From Thermoleophilia bacterium (GTDB lineage: Bacteria > Actinomycetota > Thermoleophilia > RBG-16-64-13), in the NCBI GenBank assembly GCA_026415615.1, contig JAOAGT010000006.1, positions 51,571 through 115,570 of the forward strand: a DNA stretch of 64,000 nucleotides, given 5' to 3'. Of this stretch, positions 35,351 to 43,903 are shown piece by piece. The stretch's first letter is position 1. Every line of letters starts with the position of its first letter. The notes below the pieces were generated by a model, which saw only the letters and a list, made by a program, of their open reading frames with translations, ran no database searches and was not told the origin of the DNA. Made by a program: the position numbers and the translations under genes.

Positions 35351-37228
35351 TTAGCTTCCCCACGTCCCCGCGATTTTCTTCATCACCTCCCAGAGGATCT
35401 GCGCTAGCTCCGCCCGCGATGCTGGAGCCCAGGGATTCCAGCTGGGTCCGAAGCCCTGCAGGTGCGCGAGGAGTCCGTTGAACTCAAACATCTGCATGCT
35501 GGCCTGGTGGGTGGAGCTGAAATTGCCGAGAGAGCCCTTGTAGCCCACTGGTGGGGCTATAAGCAGACCGGGATACAGGGATTGGACTCCCCGGCAGGCC
35601 ATAGTCACGGCCTGCGCCCGGGTGATGGACGCAAATGGGGAGAAGGTGGTTGCTGAAGTGCCCGTAGTGATGCCTGCAGCATAGGCTGCACCTACGTATT
35701 CATGGGGGTAGAGATCGTCTGGGCGGTCTGGACCCAGGTCGGTGAAGGGCGGGAGCGGCGTGCCCTCTTCCACCAGGAGCCACAAGGCGCCGCATATCAT
35801 CTTGGCAAACTGGGCGCGTAGCACACTGTTTCCAGGCTTGAAATCCGCTCCGCCCACCGCCTTTGGGTACCCGGCGATGAGTCCGCGTTCAGCCATTCCC
35901 TGGATGGCTTCAAAGTACGCGTTCCCGCAAGCGACGTCATCAAACAGGGGAAAAACAGCAGTCCAAACCTCGGTGTTGGGGAAAGAACCAGAAGTCCAAC
36001 CCAATCTTCCTCGGGAGATTCCCTGGGCAAACGACATAAACCCCACGCCGAAATTAAAAGAGCTTTTGCTAACAATGTCGACTGCATGAACTTCGTCTCC
36101 GCTAGCTGGGCGGTAGTCCCAAGCTAGGTATCGTCCGTCGGTCTGGGCAAAGACATCCGGTGCCGTGTTAGAGGTAACAACCCAGGGCAACGCTGGAGTT
36201 TGCTCGTCAAGATCGACCACGCAAATCTCCGCCGACTGTTGCCCGCCGTCGCTCCATACCAGCTTATCTCCGTGCATGCTCACGAACTGCTTGCTAGTCG
36301 GGGTGGCGACGACAATCTTGCCCTGGCCTGTGCGCAGGTTGTAGAGGAAGATGTCTGAGTGTGCGAAATCATGCTGCAGCCAGGCTACGCGGCCGGAGTC
36401 AAGCGCGATCCCCCTGTAGCGAAGTGCAGCTGTGGTGAGAACACTGGTGATGCCCGTACGGGTGTCGTAGGAAAGAATGTCTACTCGGTTCGCCGGGTCG
36501 GTGACGCTTTCTCTTTCCCAGACTACGTAGCCGTCGTCTGCTAGGCAGTCGTACTCGTCAAGCGCATCGTCGGTAAGTTGCACAGAGTGGCCGGTCTTGG
36601 AGTCGTACAGGAAGATATTTCCGGCGACGCTGCCCTTTGCTTTGTCCACCCAAACAATGTAGCGTCCATCAGTGCTTATCTCGCCTCCGTCCCAAGTAGG
36701 AAAAGCCACCGTGCGCTCCTGGCCGCTCGGGATATGCTCCAATTTGATTACATAGGGACCAGGCACGTGAGTGCTCCAAACTACAAGGTCGCCAGCTACC
36801 ATGACTGTGCCCCAGATGTCACCCTGAGAGTTGATCTTACGCACATTGCCGGGTCCCCAAAGGGAATCCCACAAGTAGATTCCAAATCCGCTCCCGTCTT
36901 GTCCGATCCAAGTAATGCGTCCGGAGTCCACTTTGGGGGGCGACTCGGAAAAGGAGTTGGTGGTCAAGCGGGTCTGCTGGAAACTGACAGCTTCTGCGGG
37001 TGCAGGAAAGAAGGTCACGAGGAGGCTCGCAAAAACGAGTGCGTCGAGGGCGACTAGGAGAATCGCCAGGTGCAAAGTAATTCGTGGGTGCGGAGATCGC
37101 GACGCTGCAAAACTTCTCATCGCAGGCAAGGGCCGTGTGGCGGGCGACGGCTGGTGTACTCGGGTAAACCCTTGGATTCTTCGCATGAGGCAGAGGTAGC
37201 GCTCGCCACGTGCTCTGCGGGTGTCCAT
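35351..37228 (-). CDS. Exported beta-propeller protein with S-layer homology domains
   Basis: About 625 residues from the ATG at 37228, with GAAAGGA upstream. The N-terminal ~90 residues hold a basic region and a hydrophobic segment (LAILLVALDALVFASLLVTFF) ending in PAPAEA, a long but plausible signal peptide. Residues ~95-400 consist of repeated strands of TolB/WD-like type (GRITWIGQDGSGFGIYLWD; GRYIVWVDKAKG; GRVAWLQHDFAHSDIFLYN). The C-terminal ~180 residues contain SLH domains (YFEAIQGMAERGLIAGYP; FTDLGPD...AYAAGITTGTSATTFSPF; ITRAQAVTMACR), which anchor proteins to cell-wall polysaccharide. A surface protein; substrate of the propeller unknown. Confidence 0.85.
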   Translation of the reverse strand: MDTRRARGERYLCLMRRIQGFTRVHQPSPATRPLPAMRSFAASRSPHPRITLHLAILLVALDALVFASLLVTFFPAPAEAVSFQQTRLTTNSFSESPPKVDSGRITWIGQDGSGFGIYLWDSLWGPGNVRKINSQGDIWGTVMVAGDLVVWSTHVPGPYVIKLEHIPSGQERTVAFPTWDGGEISTDGRYIVWVDKAKGSVAGNIFLYDSKTGHSVQLTDDALDEYDCLADDGYVVWERESVTDPANRVDILSYDTRTGITSVLTTAALRYRGIALDSGRVAWLQHDFAHSDIFLYNLRTGQGKIVVATPTSKQFVSMHGDKLVWSDGGQQSAEICVVDLDEQTPALPWVVTSNTAPDVFAQTDGRYLAWDYRPASGDEVHAVDIVSKSSFNFGVGFMSFAQGISRGRLGWTSGSFPNTEVWTAVFPLFDDVACGNAYFEAIQGMAERGLIAGYPKAVGGADFKPGNSVLRAQFAKMICGALWLLVEEGTPLPPFTDLGPDRPDDLYPHEYVGAAYAAGITTGTSATTFSPFASITRAQAVTMACRGVQSLYPGLLIAPPVGYKGSLGNFSSTHQASMQMFEFNGLLAHLQGFGPSWNPWAPASRAELAQILWEVMKKIAGTWGS

Positions 37229-37383
37229 GGCACGTTCCTTTCTGGTTGGCTTCAAATGCTAGGCGAGCGCACCAAGGTGAGCTACGTCTGCCCCTACTGT
37301 ACACCTGGGCTATCACTCTTGCGCGGGGCTTATGCGGGGCGCTATCAGCCTACAAGGAGTGAGCTCCCGCACCTAAGTCGTCT

Positions 37384-38070
37384 TCAGCGGATCTTGCGCT
37401 CTAGTCTTGCTGCCGCCTCACGCAGTCTGGCCACGGCGGCCGCGAGGTCTTGTTGTTCGCGGTATGTGCTGTGTGTGCCTCTCTCCAAGGTTGCGTCTGC
37501 CAGCTCTATGAGCCGGTTAGCTGCGGCGACAAGTTCAAGGGCGAGGTTCTCTGGTAGCCGGGGGAATGAGGACTCGGGGACGGAGAGACTGGGGCTTGTT
37601 TGGGGTGATGGTCCTTCCGCCTCTCGGAACAAAGGGGTCGCACGAGATCGCCAACTTTCCGGTGGTGTGAGTGGTGCCCATCTATGCTCGGTCATCTCGG
37701 ACGGTTCTGCCCGCATAGCGCCGAGCCGCAGAGATGTAGCTGCCTCGCTCTCCGGGTCAAAACTCAGACTGAAATCGCACGGCTCCGCTCTACCTTCGGC
37801 GAGATCCTCGCTCATAAGCGCGTGGTAGCGGCCGTAGCGAGCTGCCATCTGGCTGAGCATTCTCTCCCGCATAAGATACTCGAGGGGCACCTCGAAGTGT
37901 CGGGCTAAAGCTTCGACCAGGTTAGGAGAAGGAAGACGCTCCCCTCGTTCGATACGAGACAACATGGCGGTGGAGATGCCGGTTGCTCCGGCCACCTCGG
38001 CGAGTGTTTCGCCGCGCCTCTGCCGTAGGGCCCGCACTACTCGGCCAAACCGTTGCGGTTCCTCTGTCAT
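37384..38070 (-). CDS. XRE-family transcriptional regulator
   Basis: 228 residues; ATG preceded by AGAGGAG. N-terminal helix-turn-helix (LRQRRGETLAEVAGATGISTAMLSRIERGERLPSPNLVEALARHFEVPLEYLM, residues ~12-70). The rest contains a ~45-residue segment (QMAARYGRYHALMSEDLAEGR) and a C-terminal helix rich in Ala/Arg/Leu (AAVARLREAAARLERK), probably for dimerisation. It is transcribed away from the ARPP-1 gene across overlapping promoters and a perfect 16-base palindrome, so autoregulation and control of the neighbour are likely. Confidence 0.87.
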   Translation of the reverse strand: MTEEPQRFGRVVRALRQRRGETLAEVAGATGISTAMLSRIERGERLPSPNLVEALARHFEVPLEYLMRERMLSQMAARYGRYHALMSEDLAEGRAEPCDFSLSFDPESEAATSLRLGAMRAEPSEMTEHRWAPLTPPESWRSRATPLFREAEGPSPQTSPSLSVPESSFPRLPENLALELVAAANRLIELADATLERGTHSTYREQQDLAAAVARLREAAARLERKIR

Positions 38071-38134
38071 GTTGCTCCTCTTGGGGCGCCAGATCCTTAG
38101 CCCGCGGGTGATGGCTCCTTTCTGTCCGCAATGT

Positions 38135-38202
38135 AGTTTACGCTATTGTCAAAGAATTGACAACAATGGCAATTAAGGGTACTATGTTGCCAACGTTGGC
38201 AA
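38135..38202. promoter_or_regulatory. Overlapping divergent promoters with two inverted repeats
   Basis: Rightward: TTGACA (38157-38162), 17 bases, TACTAT (38180-38185). Leftward: TTGTCA (minus, 38163-38158), 17 bases, TAAACT (38140-38135). The -35 boxes overlap inside TTGTCAA-AGAA-TTGACAA (38146-38163). Downstream of the rightward -10 lies the perfect palindrome TTGCCAACGTTGGCAA (38187-38202), a likely XRE operator. Confidence 0.65.
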
Positions 38203-38268
38203 GTGCTTGACTAAAGTGTCACATTGAACCCGCGCAGGTGGTTGTCTGAATCGGGAGGAGGTAAAGCG

Positions 38269-39318
38269 ATGGCAAGTGTAATAGACACCCTCATCAAGAC
38301 GATTAGGCTCGGAGAGCCGGTAGCCCATCGAGGGTTCACCCTCATCCCCGTCTGCGGCGAGTTGGAAAACGTTCCCGAGTTTATTACCTTGTCGGAGGCG
38401 CTCACGGCTGGGACTCTGGTGGTGACTGAGGTGAATGCTGCAGGCTCCGTCCCCACTTTGAAGGCGGTCAACCGAGGCCGCACTGGAGTGCTGCTACTCG
38501 AGGGCGAGGAGCTTGCCGGGGGGAAACAAAATCGTATTCTAAACACCTCGATCTACCTGGCGCCCGGACAGGCCGTGGTTATACCGGTAAGCTGCACAGA
38601 GGCCGGGCGCTGGTCTGCGACAACTCCCGCTTTCTATGACTCCGGGTTTGTTGCTGCTCGTTCTTTACGCGTGGCAGCCACTGCCTCGGTGACGGAAAAC
38701 GTCAGGGCAATGGCTCGCTTTGCTTCAGACCAAGAGCGGGTGTGGGCGGAAGTGGACCGGTTGCAGGTGTGCTACGGTATCCATTCTCCCACCGCTGCCG
38801 CGCGTGAGGTTTACCTAAAGGGCCAAGTAGCCCGAGAAGAACAAGTGGAGAGGTATCCCTGCCTCCCAGGTCAGATTGGTCTTGTGGCTTTGTGGCGCCA
38901 GCAAATCCTAGGGTTCGATCTGATAGCCCGGCCTGAGGCCTATGCCAAGGTGCACCGGCGGTTGGTGTACTCTTACTTGGTGGACACACCCTTGATGACT
39001 GGGTGGCCGAAGGCTCTTGGCGAAGAAGCTCATGCCCCCGAAGCGGCTACCATACTCGAGATCGCCCAGAAGTGGCTCGACGAGTTCCCGAGGGCGACGC
39101 TCACGCGCCACGACCCGCCGGGCACCGGTGTCAACTACCGCCTGACTGGCCCTTCCCTTGTGGCGTCCATTCTGGCGGTCAATGACGCTCCTGTACAGGC
39201 GGTGGCTTTTGCTGTTAACCGGACAGTCAATGGCGCTCGTGATGAAGTGGGCTTCCCCCGGTACAGCATGCGCCGAAGCAACCTCCTGCGGAGGAGAAGG
39301 CCGCCCGCGGAGTTGTGA
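38269..39318 (+). CDS. ARPP-1 / DUF6569 family protein
   Basis: 349 residues from the ATG at 38269, behind GGGAGGAGG. Characteristic segments are GFTLIPVCG, LLEGEELAGGKQNRILNTSI and IPVSCTEAGRW, matching the ARPP-1 domain, named for its association with ADP-ribosylglycohydrolases and rhodanese-phosphatase proteins. Its biochemical role is unknown to me; it is thought to link to ADP-ribose or phosphate metabolism. An ADP-ribosylglycohydrolase lies 9 kb downstream (48221) but not in the same transcript. Probably regulated by the divergent XRE protein. A 7-base-arm hairpin (39306-39330) spans the stop codon and may help termination. Confidence 0.8.
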   Translation: MASVIDTLIKTIRLGEPVAHRGFTLIPVCGELENVPEFITLSEALTAGTLVVTEVNAAGSVPTLKAVNRGRTGVLLLEGEELAGGKQNRILNTSIYLAPGQAVVIPVSCTEAGRWSATTPAFYDSGFVAARSLRVAATASVTENVRAMARFASDQERVWAEVDRLQVCYGIHSPTAAAREVYLKGQVAREEQVERYPCLPGQIGLVALWRQQILGFDLIARPEAYAKVHRRLVYSYLVDTPLMTGWPKALGEEAHAPEAATILEIAQKWLDEFPRATLTRHDPPGTGVNYRLTGPSLVASILAVNDAPVQAVAFAVNRTVNGARDEVGFPRYSMRRSNLLRRRRPPAEL

Positions 39319-39343
39319 GGCAGCTCCGCGCGGGTAGATCCGG

Positions 39344-39383
39344 AGGGCCGTGAGTAAGTCGGGCAGGGCCGTGAGTAACTCGG
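39344..39383 (+). repeat. Short direct repeat after the ARPP-1 gene
   Basis: AGGGCCGTGAGTAAGTCGG at 39344-39362 recurs with one mismatch at 39365-39383, period 21 bases. Function unknown. Confidence 0.85.
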
Positions 39384-39527
39384 ATCTGCTGGCTTGGCTC
39401 CGAAATGGGGGTTGAGTCTTAAATGGCTCGGCTGATGTTGCTTAACCTTCGAGCAATGATGGGAATGATTATCTCGTGGTGGCAAGATGGGTGACGTCCC
39501 AACACGCGATACAAGGCAGTAGCGCGG

Positions 39528-40619
39528 GTGGAGCCAACAAGCGACGGCAAGACAAACGGCAAACTGACTCGGCGCGAGTTTATTGGCTTGGTACTCGCGG
39601 GGCTGGCGGCGCTGGGCCTGGCGGGGTGCAAGCCTTTTTCGGACTCCTTAGGTCTGGGAGACACCACAGACTCCCCCACCCCCGGGAGCTCCTTGACCTC
39701 CGGGGGTGGGGTCTCCAGCGGACCCGGCGATTCTTCCGGTACAACCAGCTCTTCTGCTGGTGGGGTGGGTAGCACCTCCGGCGGAGCGAGCTCTTCGCTC
39801 GGCGGGCCCACTACCGTTGAGCGGGCCGCCGATTTGGTGGTGGTCGCCGGCCGGGAACCGACCGCGCTGATTGAGCGGGGCCTGGCTGCCTTTGGGGGGA
39901 TCGAGCATTTTGTCGCAAAGGGGGCTCGGGTGGTAATCAAGCCCAACTTTAGTGTGCCCAGAACTCCTGAGCAGGCTGCTACAACCAATCCTCAGCTGGT
40001 TGCCGCTCTCGTACGCCAGTGTCTTACGGCGGGCGCGAAGGAGGTCAAGGTCGTCGACTACCCGTTCTCGGGCGCAAGCTGTCTTGTCACGAGCGGCATC
40101 AAAGACGCGGTTGAAGAAGCGGGCGGCACCGCTTACAACATCAACAAGAAAAGCTACTTCCAAGAGGTCAAGATAGGCGGCGAGGTACTTGTGGAGGCTT
40201 TGTTCGCCAAAGACGTCCTTGAGGCTGACGTGTTTATCAACATGCCCATCCTTAAGCATCATTCGTTAGCCAAAGTTACGCTGGGCATGAAAAACATGAT
40301 GGGTCTGGTGTGGGACCGGGGCTACTTTCACCGCACCGACTTGCACCGGGCCATCGCTGAGCTGGCAGCTTTTCGCAAGCCTGATCTCATAGTAATGGAT
40401 GCCATCAGAGGAATTGTTGACCACGGTCCCAGCGGTCCCGGCACGATAAAGGAATGGGGCGAGGTCATCTTTGGTCTTGATCCGGTAGCGGTAGATGCGT
40501 ACGGAGCCACGCTCTTTGGGCTGGACCCATACAAGGTGGGCTATATACGCGAGGCCGCTGACATGGGACTGGGAGAGATTGACCTGAACAAGCTGACTAT
40601 TGAAAGAGTCTCGGCGTGA
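39528..40619 (+). CDS. DUF362 family Tat-exported lipoprotein
   Basis: 363 residues from a GTG. N-terminus carries a twin-arginine motif (TRREFIG), a hydrophobic segment and a lipobox (LAGC), then a Gly/Ser/Thr-rich linker (~35-95). The remaining ~270 residues are DUF362 (VVIKPNFSVPRTPEQAATTNP; GAKEVKVVDYPF; INMPILKHHSLAKVTLGMKNMMG; IVMDAIRGIVDHGPSGPG). DUF362 proteins often accompany ferredoxins and are thought to act in Fe-S or redox processes. Its stop overlaps the start of the polyferredoxin gene (GTGA), so the two are translationally coupled and likely work together at the membrane. No clear ribosome site for this start. Confidence 0.85.
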   Translation: MEPTSDGKTNGKLTRREFIGLVLAGLAALGLAGCKPFSDSLGLGDTTDSPTPGSSLTSGGGVSSGPGDSSGTTSSSAGGVGSTSGGASSSLGGPTTVERAADLVVVAGREPTALIERGLAAFGGIEHFVAKGARVVIKPNFSVPRTPEQAATTNPQLVAALVRQCLTAGAKEVKVVDYPFSGASCLVTSGIKDAVEEAGGTAYNINKKSYFQEVKIGGEVLVEALFAKDVLEADVFINMPILKHHSLAKVTLGMKNMMGLVWDRGYFHRTDLHRAIAELAAFRKPDLIVMDAIRGIVDHGPSGPGTIKEWGEVIFGLDPVAVDAYGATLFGLDPYKVGYIREAADMGLGEIDLNKLTIERVSA

Positions 40620-42169
40620 CGGGCTGGCGCAAGACCAAATACGTCAGGTTTGCGGTTCAGGTTATTTCGTTGGTTTTCTACCTCACCTTGCTGGTGCGCT
40701 TGGCCTATCCGCCGGGGACAAGTTCCGCTGTGCTTCTGTGGATTTCTCGGCTCGACCCGTGGGTGCCGCTTGTCAGGTTGCGATGGCCGATGGGCTTTGC
40801 CTTGTGGATGCTCCTGCCGTTGGCAGTGGTCATCCTTACTCTGCTCCTCGGGCGGGTTTTTTGCGGATGGTTCTGCCCCTTTGGAGCCCTCATGATGTTG
40901 TTTGATGAGGGTACCCGGTTGGTCTTCAAGAAACGCCGGTGGGCTCGGTTCCCTCGTTTGCGAGTGCGGGTGCTTGAGGCGGTTGCCCGCTGGCGGTATG
41001 CCTGGCTCGCTTTTCTTGTGGTTCTTTTCCTTGTTGGCCTAGACGTAGCTTATCCTCTCACTCCCTTCGCGTTGTTCAACAGCGAGGTGACCCGTCTTCT
41101 TGGCGGAGGGCTCCCGTGGGTTCTTGTGGTGCTGGTGATCCTCACTGTCCTTGTGGGAAGGGTTTGGTGCAGTGCGTTGTGCCCCACGGGAATGTTGCTT
41201 TCTGTCTTTGGGCGGTTTCGGGTTTTCGGCTACGAGGCGGCTCCGGAGTGTTCGAGTTGTGGCCGGTGTGTCAGGAACTGCCCGATAGCGGCTGCTCGGG
41301 CTCCGATGGCCGCAACGGCTACGGCGGCTGCACCGGGCACATCGGCTGGGGCCCAGCCGACTGCGTTTGGAGCGCGAGCGGCGGACGGCGCTTGCTTGGC
41401 CTGTGGCACGTGCGAGGCTACGTGCGCGAGAGAAGGGGTGCGCTTCACCAGACTGCGCTTCAGGAAGCGCGCGCCCGGTGGGGACGCTAGGCACGAGACC
41501 GTTGCGGCGCTTAACCGCGAAACCGTTGGCGAGCTTGACCAAGTGAAGGGGGCGGATCTTGACCACGAGAGACGCGAGGCCGGCGGCGGCTTCTCGCGCC
41601 GCGAGTTCATAAGAATCTCCGCTTTTTCGGCCGCCGGCCTCGCCCTGGGGCTTTCTTTGCGGGGACTGTGGTCAGGAGAGGCGCTGCCTGTTTTGCGTCC
41701 TCCCGGGGCGGTGTCTGAGACAAGGTTCAGGTCGTTGTGTAGCGGATGCGGGCGTTGCGTCAAGGTCTGCCCCAACGAAGCGCTTGTGCCTATGTCCCTT
41801 CTTGAGGGGCTGGATGTATGGGGCACCCCCAAGATCATTCCCCGTCAGGCCAATTGCAATCTTTGCCTGGCCTGCCAAGAAGTGTGTCCTTCGGAGGCGA
41901 TTGTCAGGGTGCCGCTGGAGCAAATCAAGATGGGCACGGCGGCGATCGACCGGCGTCGGTGTCTTTCCTGGACGGGGGAAAAGGAGTGCTGGGTCTGCGG
42001 TGAGACCTGCCCCATTTCGGCCATTAGTATCGACCGCAAGCTACGACCTCATGTGACCGAGCGCTGCGTGGGGTGCGGGACCTGCGAATACAACTGCCCG
42101 GTGGAAGGCACGGCGGCTATCCGGGTGACGCCCACTGCCGTGCGAGTGACATCCAACGAGAGTCCATAG
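40616..42169 (+). CDS. Membrane polyferredoxin: NapH-like part fused to a NapG-like Tat ferredoxin part
   Basis: 517 residues, GTG overlapping the previous stop. The first ~215 residues contain about four membrane segments and the two signature CX3CP motifs of NapH/PceC-type proteins (GRVFCGWFCPFG, GRVWCSALCPTG). Then two cytoplasmic-type clusters (CSSCGRCVRNCP, CLACGTCEATC). At ~325 a complete Tat-like signal recurs inside the protein (SRREFIRISAFSAAGLALGLSLRG), followed by four more Fe-S motifs (CSGCGRCVKVCP, CNLCLACQEVCP, CWVCGETCP, CVGCGTCEYNCP). This reads as NapH joined to NapG. Predicted to pass quinol electrons outward; partner enzyme unknown. Confidence 0.87.
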   Translation: MTGWRKTKYVRFAVQVISLVFYLTLLVRLAYPPGTSSAVLLWISRLDPWVPLVRLRWPMGFALWMLLPLAVVILTLLLGRVFCGWFCPFGALMMLFDEGTRLVFKKRRWARFPRLRVRVLEAVARWRYAWLAFLVVLFLVGLDVAYPLTPFALFNSEVTRLLGGGLPWVLVVLVILTVLVGRVWCSALCPTGMLLSVFGRFRVFGYEAAPECSSCGRCVRNCPIAAARAPMAATATAAAPGTSAGAQPTAFGARAADGACLACGTCEATCAREGVRFTRLRFRKRAPGGDARHETVAALNRETVGELDQVKGADLDHERREAGGGFSRREFIRISAFSAAGLALGLSLRGLWSGEALPVLRPPGAVSETRFRSLCSGCGRCVKVCPNEALVPMSLLEGLDVWGTPKIIPRQANCNLCLACQEVCPSEAIVRVPLEQIKMGTAAIDRRRCLSWTGEKECWVCGETCPISAISIDRKLRPHVTERCVGCGTCEYNCPVEGTAAIRVTPTAVRVTSNESP

Positions 42170-42497
42170 TAGTCGGTAGCGAGTTTGGTCCTCGGTAGCG
42201 AGTTCGTCCCGTTTCGCACAGGGGCGGAGGACTACACCGTCTGCACACAGCTAGACTGCCGTTTTTATGCATATTTTCGCCTTATGAATGCATAACGCTT
42301 TTTGCCGCCGCTTGGGGCCCCTTGTGTAGGCGAAGAAAAGCTAAGCAAAATCATCAGAGAAGGAATATCAAAACGCACATTGAATATTATGCGTCGCGGT
42401 ACTCTGGGAAGGCCCAGTCTGGCTTTGCTGACGCGGGCTGTTGCCTAACCAGAACGCGAGAGGAGAAGCACATATTGGGAGAGAAAGGAGAGTTGTC
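42170..42497. other. Intergenic region with a short direct repeat
   Basis: About 328 bases. TCGGTAGCGAGTT occurs at 42173-42185 and 42192-42204, directly after the polyferredoxin stop. The rest is more AT-rich and should carry the promoter of the TasA-like set. I compared it with c-di-GMP riboswitch landmarks and found no match. Confidence 0.5.
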
Positions 42498-43067
42498 TTG
42501 CGCAGGGTTGACAGATTAAGAAGAAGAAACAGTCGTACCAAGCTTTTTCTTCTAATTCCGCTGGCACTTCTCATGGTGGCCGGGGCCACCGTTATGGGTT
42601 CCGGCGCCTACTTTACAGCGAGCTCAGCTAACCCGGCTAATGTCTTTACGGCGGGTGTGCTTAGCCACTCAAACAGCAAGAGTGGGAGCGCGATCCTGAC
42701 CGCTTCAAACATGAAGCCGGGGGATCAGGTTTCAGGAACGGTGACCATCAAAAACACCGGGACTCTGGCCGGAAGCTTCTCTCTTGCGGCCACTAACCTC
42801 TCTGACACTCCTGGCCCCAATGGCGGCAAGCTTTCGGACGTCCTCCAGATCAGGATCGAGCGTGAAACCGAGAAACTGTATGAGGGCCCGATTGGCGCGA
42901 TACCAACTCTAAACGCAGGCAGCTACATGCCGGGTGAGGAGCACACATATACATTCACAGTAACCTTCCCAGACAGTGGCAATCCTGGAGGAGCAACCAC
43001 AGGGGACAACCGTTATCAGGGCAGCTCGATGTCCATAGACTTCGTCTGGACCGCAATGCAACAATAG
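42498..43067 (+). CDS. TasA/camelysin-like secreted protein
   Basis: 189 residues from a TTG at 42498, chosen because AAAGGAG lies seven bases upstream. Basic N-terminus (RRVDRLRRRNSRTK), hydrophobic segment (LFLLIPLALLMVAGATVMGSGAYFT), then a beta-rich domain (NVFTAGVLSHS; MKPGDQVSGTVTIKNTGTLAGSFSLA; EEHTYTFTVTFPDSG) typical of TasA/CalY proteins, which form extracellular fibres. The signal ends in GSGAYFTAS, like known SipW substrates, and a SipW-like peptidase gene is next. Probable matrix or surface fibre subunit. Confidence 0.82.
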   Translation: MRRVDRLRRRNSRTKLFLLIPLALLMVAGATVMGSGAYFTASSANPANVFTAGVLSHSNSKSGSAILTASNMKPGDQVSGTVTIKNTGTLAGSFSLAATNLSDTPGPNGGKLSDVLQIRIERETEKLYEGPIGAIPTLNAGSYMPGEEHTYTFTVTFPDSGNPGGATTGDNRYQGSSMSIDFVWTAMQQ

Positions 43068-43106
43068 GCCGTTCTTCCGAGGTAATCCCGGAAGTCTGGC
43101 CATACT

Positions 43107-43158
43107 CCCAGGAAGCATCGCACTCCCGGCCATACGCGCTGGGAAGGTGCTTCCTGGG
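43107..43158 (+). terminator. Hairpin between TasA-like gene and signal peptidase gene
   Basis: CCCAGGAAGCA (43107-43117) pairs with TGCTTCCTGGG (43148-43158) across a 30-base loop. Located in the 121-base gap inside the apparent operon, so it may act as a partial terminator or RNA stabiliser. Confidence 0.5.
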
Positions 43159-43188
43159 TCATTGTCCTGTAGGTAGTTGGAGCTCTAG

Positions 43189-43854
43189 GTGGTTGTTATG
43201 CACGACATTCGCGAGACTTCAAGCGAGCGGCCTCGACGGTCGCGCTCTCGGACCGGGCCGCGACTCAGGTCTTTCTGGCTTGTGGTAGCGATTGCCGGCC
43301 TTGTTACCGTATGTGCTATTGCGGTCCTTTTGATGCCGGTCTTCGGCTACCGGGTATATGTGGTGACCGGGGACTCCATGAAGGGAACCTTGGACCGGGG
43401 AGCGCTGGTTATTGCCAAGAGTGTGCCGGTCAGCTCCCTCAAGGTAGGAGATGTCATTACATTTGTTCCGCCCAACCAGACTGCTCCAGTGACTCACAGG
43501 ATTATCTCGATCACTGTGGGCAGCGACGGCCGCCCCGTTTTCAGGACTAAAGGAGACCACAACGAGTACCCTGACCCTTGGCCGTTCACTCTTGACCAAC
43601 CCACCCAGGCCAGATATTTGACTCACGTGCCCCACCTCGGCTACATCTTCGCTTTGCTAGCTATCCGAGCAGTGCGTGCAGTGGTCATTGCTGGCGCGGG
43701 GCTGCTTCTGGTCCTTGTGGTCTTCTGGGAAATTTGGCGCAAGGCCGAAAAAGAGGTGCCCGTTCCGGATGGCAGCTTCTCCTCGGTGCAGCATGCCACG
43801 AACTCGGAAAAACAGCTTAGATCCCTCAACGTCAGGGACGACACAAGTTCGTGA
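43189..43854 (+). CDS. SipW-like signal peptidase I
   Basis: 221 residues from a GTG at 43189 with GGAG six bases upstream; ATG 43198 is the alternative. N-terminal membrane segment (FWLVVAIAGLVTVCAIAVLLM), catalytic Ser in VTGDSMKGTL, then GALVIAK, KVGDVITF, His in PVTHRI, RTKGDHNEYPD, and a second membrane segment near the C-terminus (VVIAGAGLLLVLVVFWEIW). A Ser/His rather than Ser/Lys arrangement marks the SipW/archaeal-ER type. Flanked by two TasA-like genes, which are its presumed substrates. Confidence 0.87.
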   Translation: MVVMHDIRETSSERPRRSRSRTGPRLRSFWLVVAIAGLVTVCAIAVLLMPVFGYRVYVVTGDSMKGTLDRGALVIAKSVPVSSLKVGDVITFVPPNQTAPVTHRIISITVGSDGRPVFRTKGDHNEYPDPWPFTLDQPTQARYLTHVPHLGYIFALLAIRAVRAVVIAGAGLLLVLVVFWEIWRKAEKEVPVPDGSFSSVQHATNSEKQLRSLNVRDDTSS

Positions 43855-43903
43855 TGCTGCCTATAACCGCGACCGGAGCAAGGCGGCTGAGCGGCCCAGG
43901 TTT

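Noticed and set aside
42300..42497. c-di-GMP riboswitch before the TasA-like gene
   Set aside because: Looked for the conserved GCACAGGGCAAACC and GACGCAAAGCC segments; neither is present.
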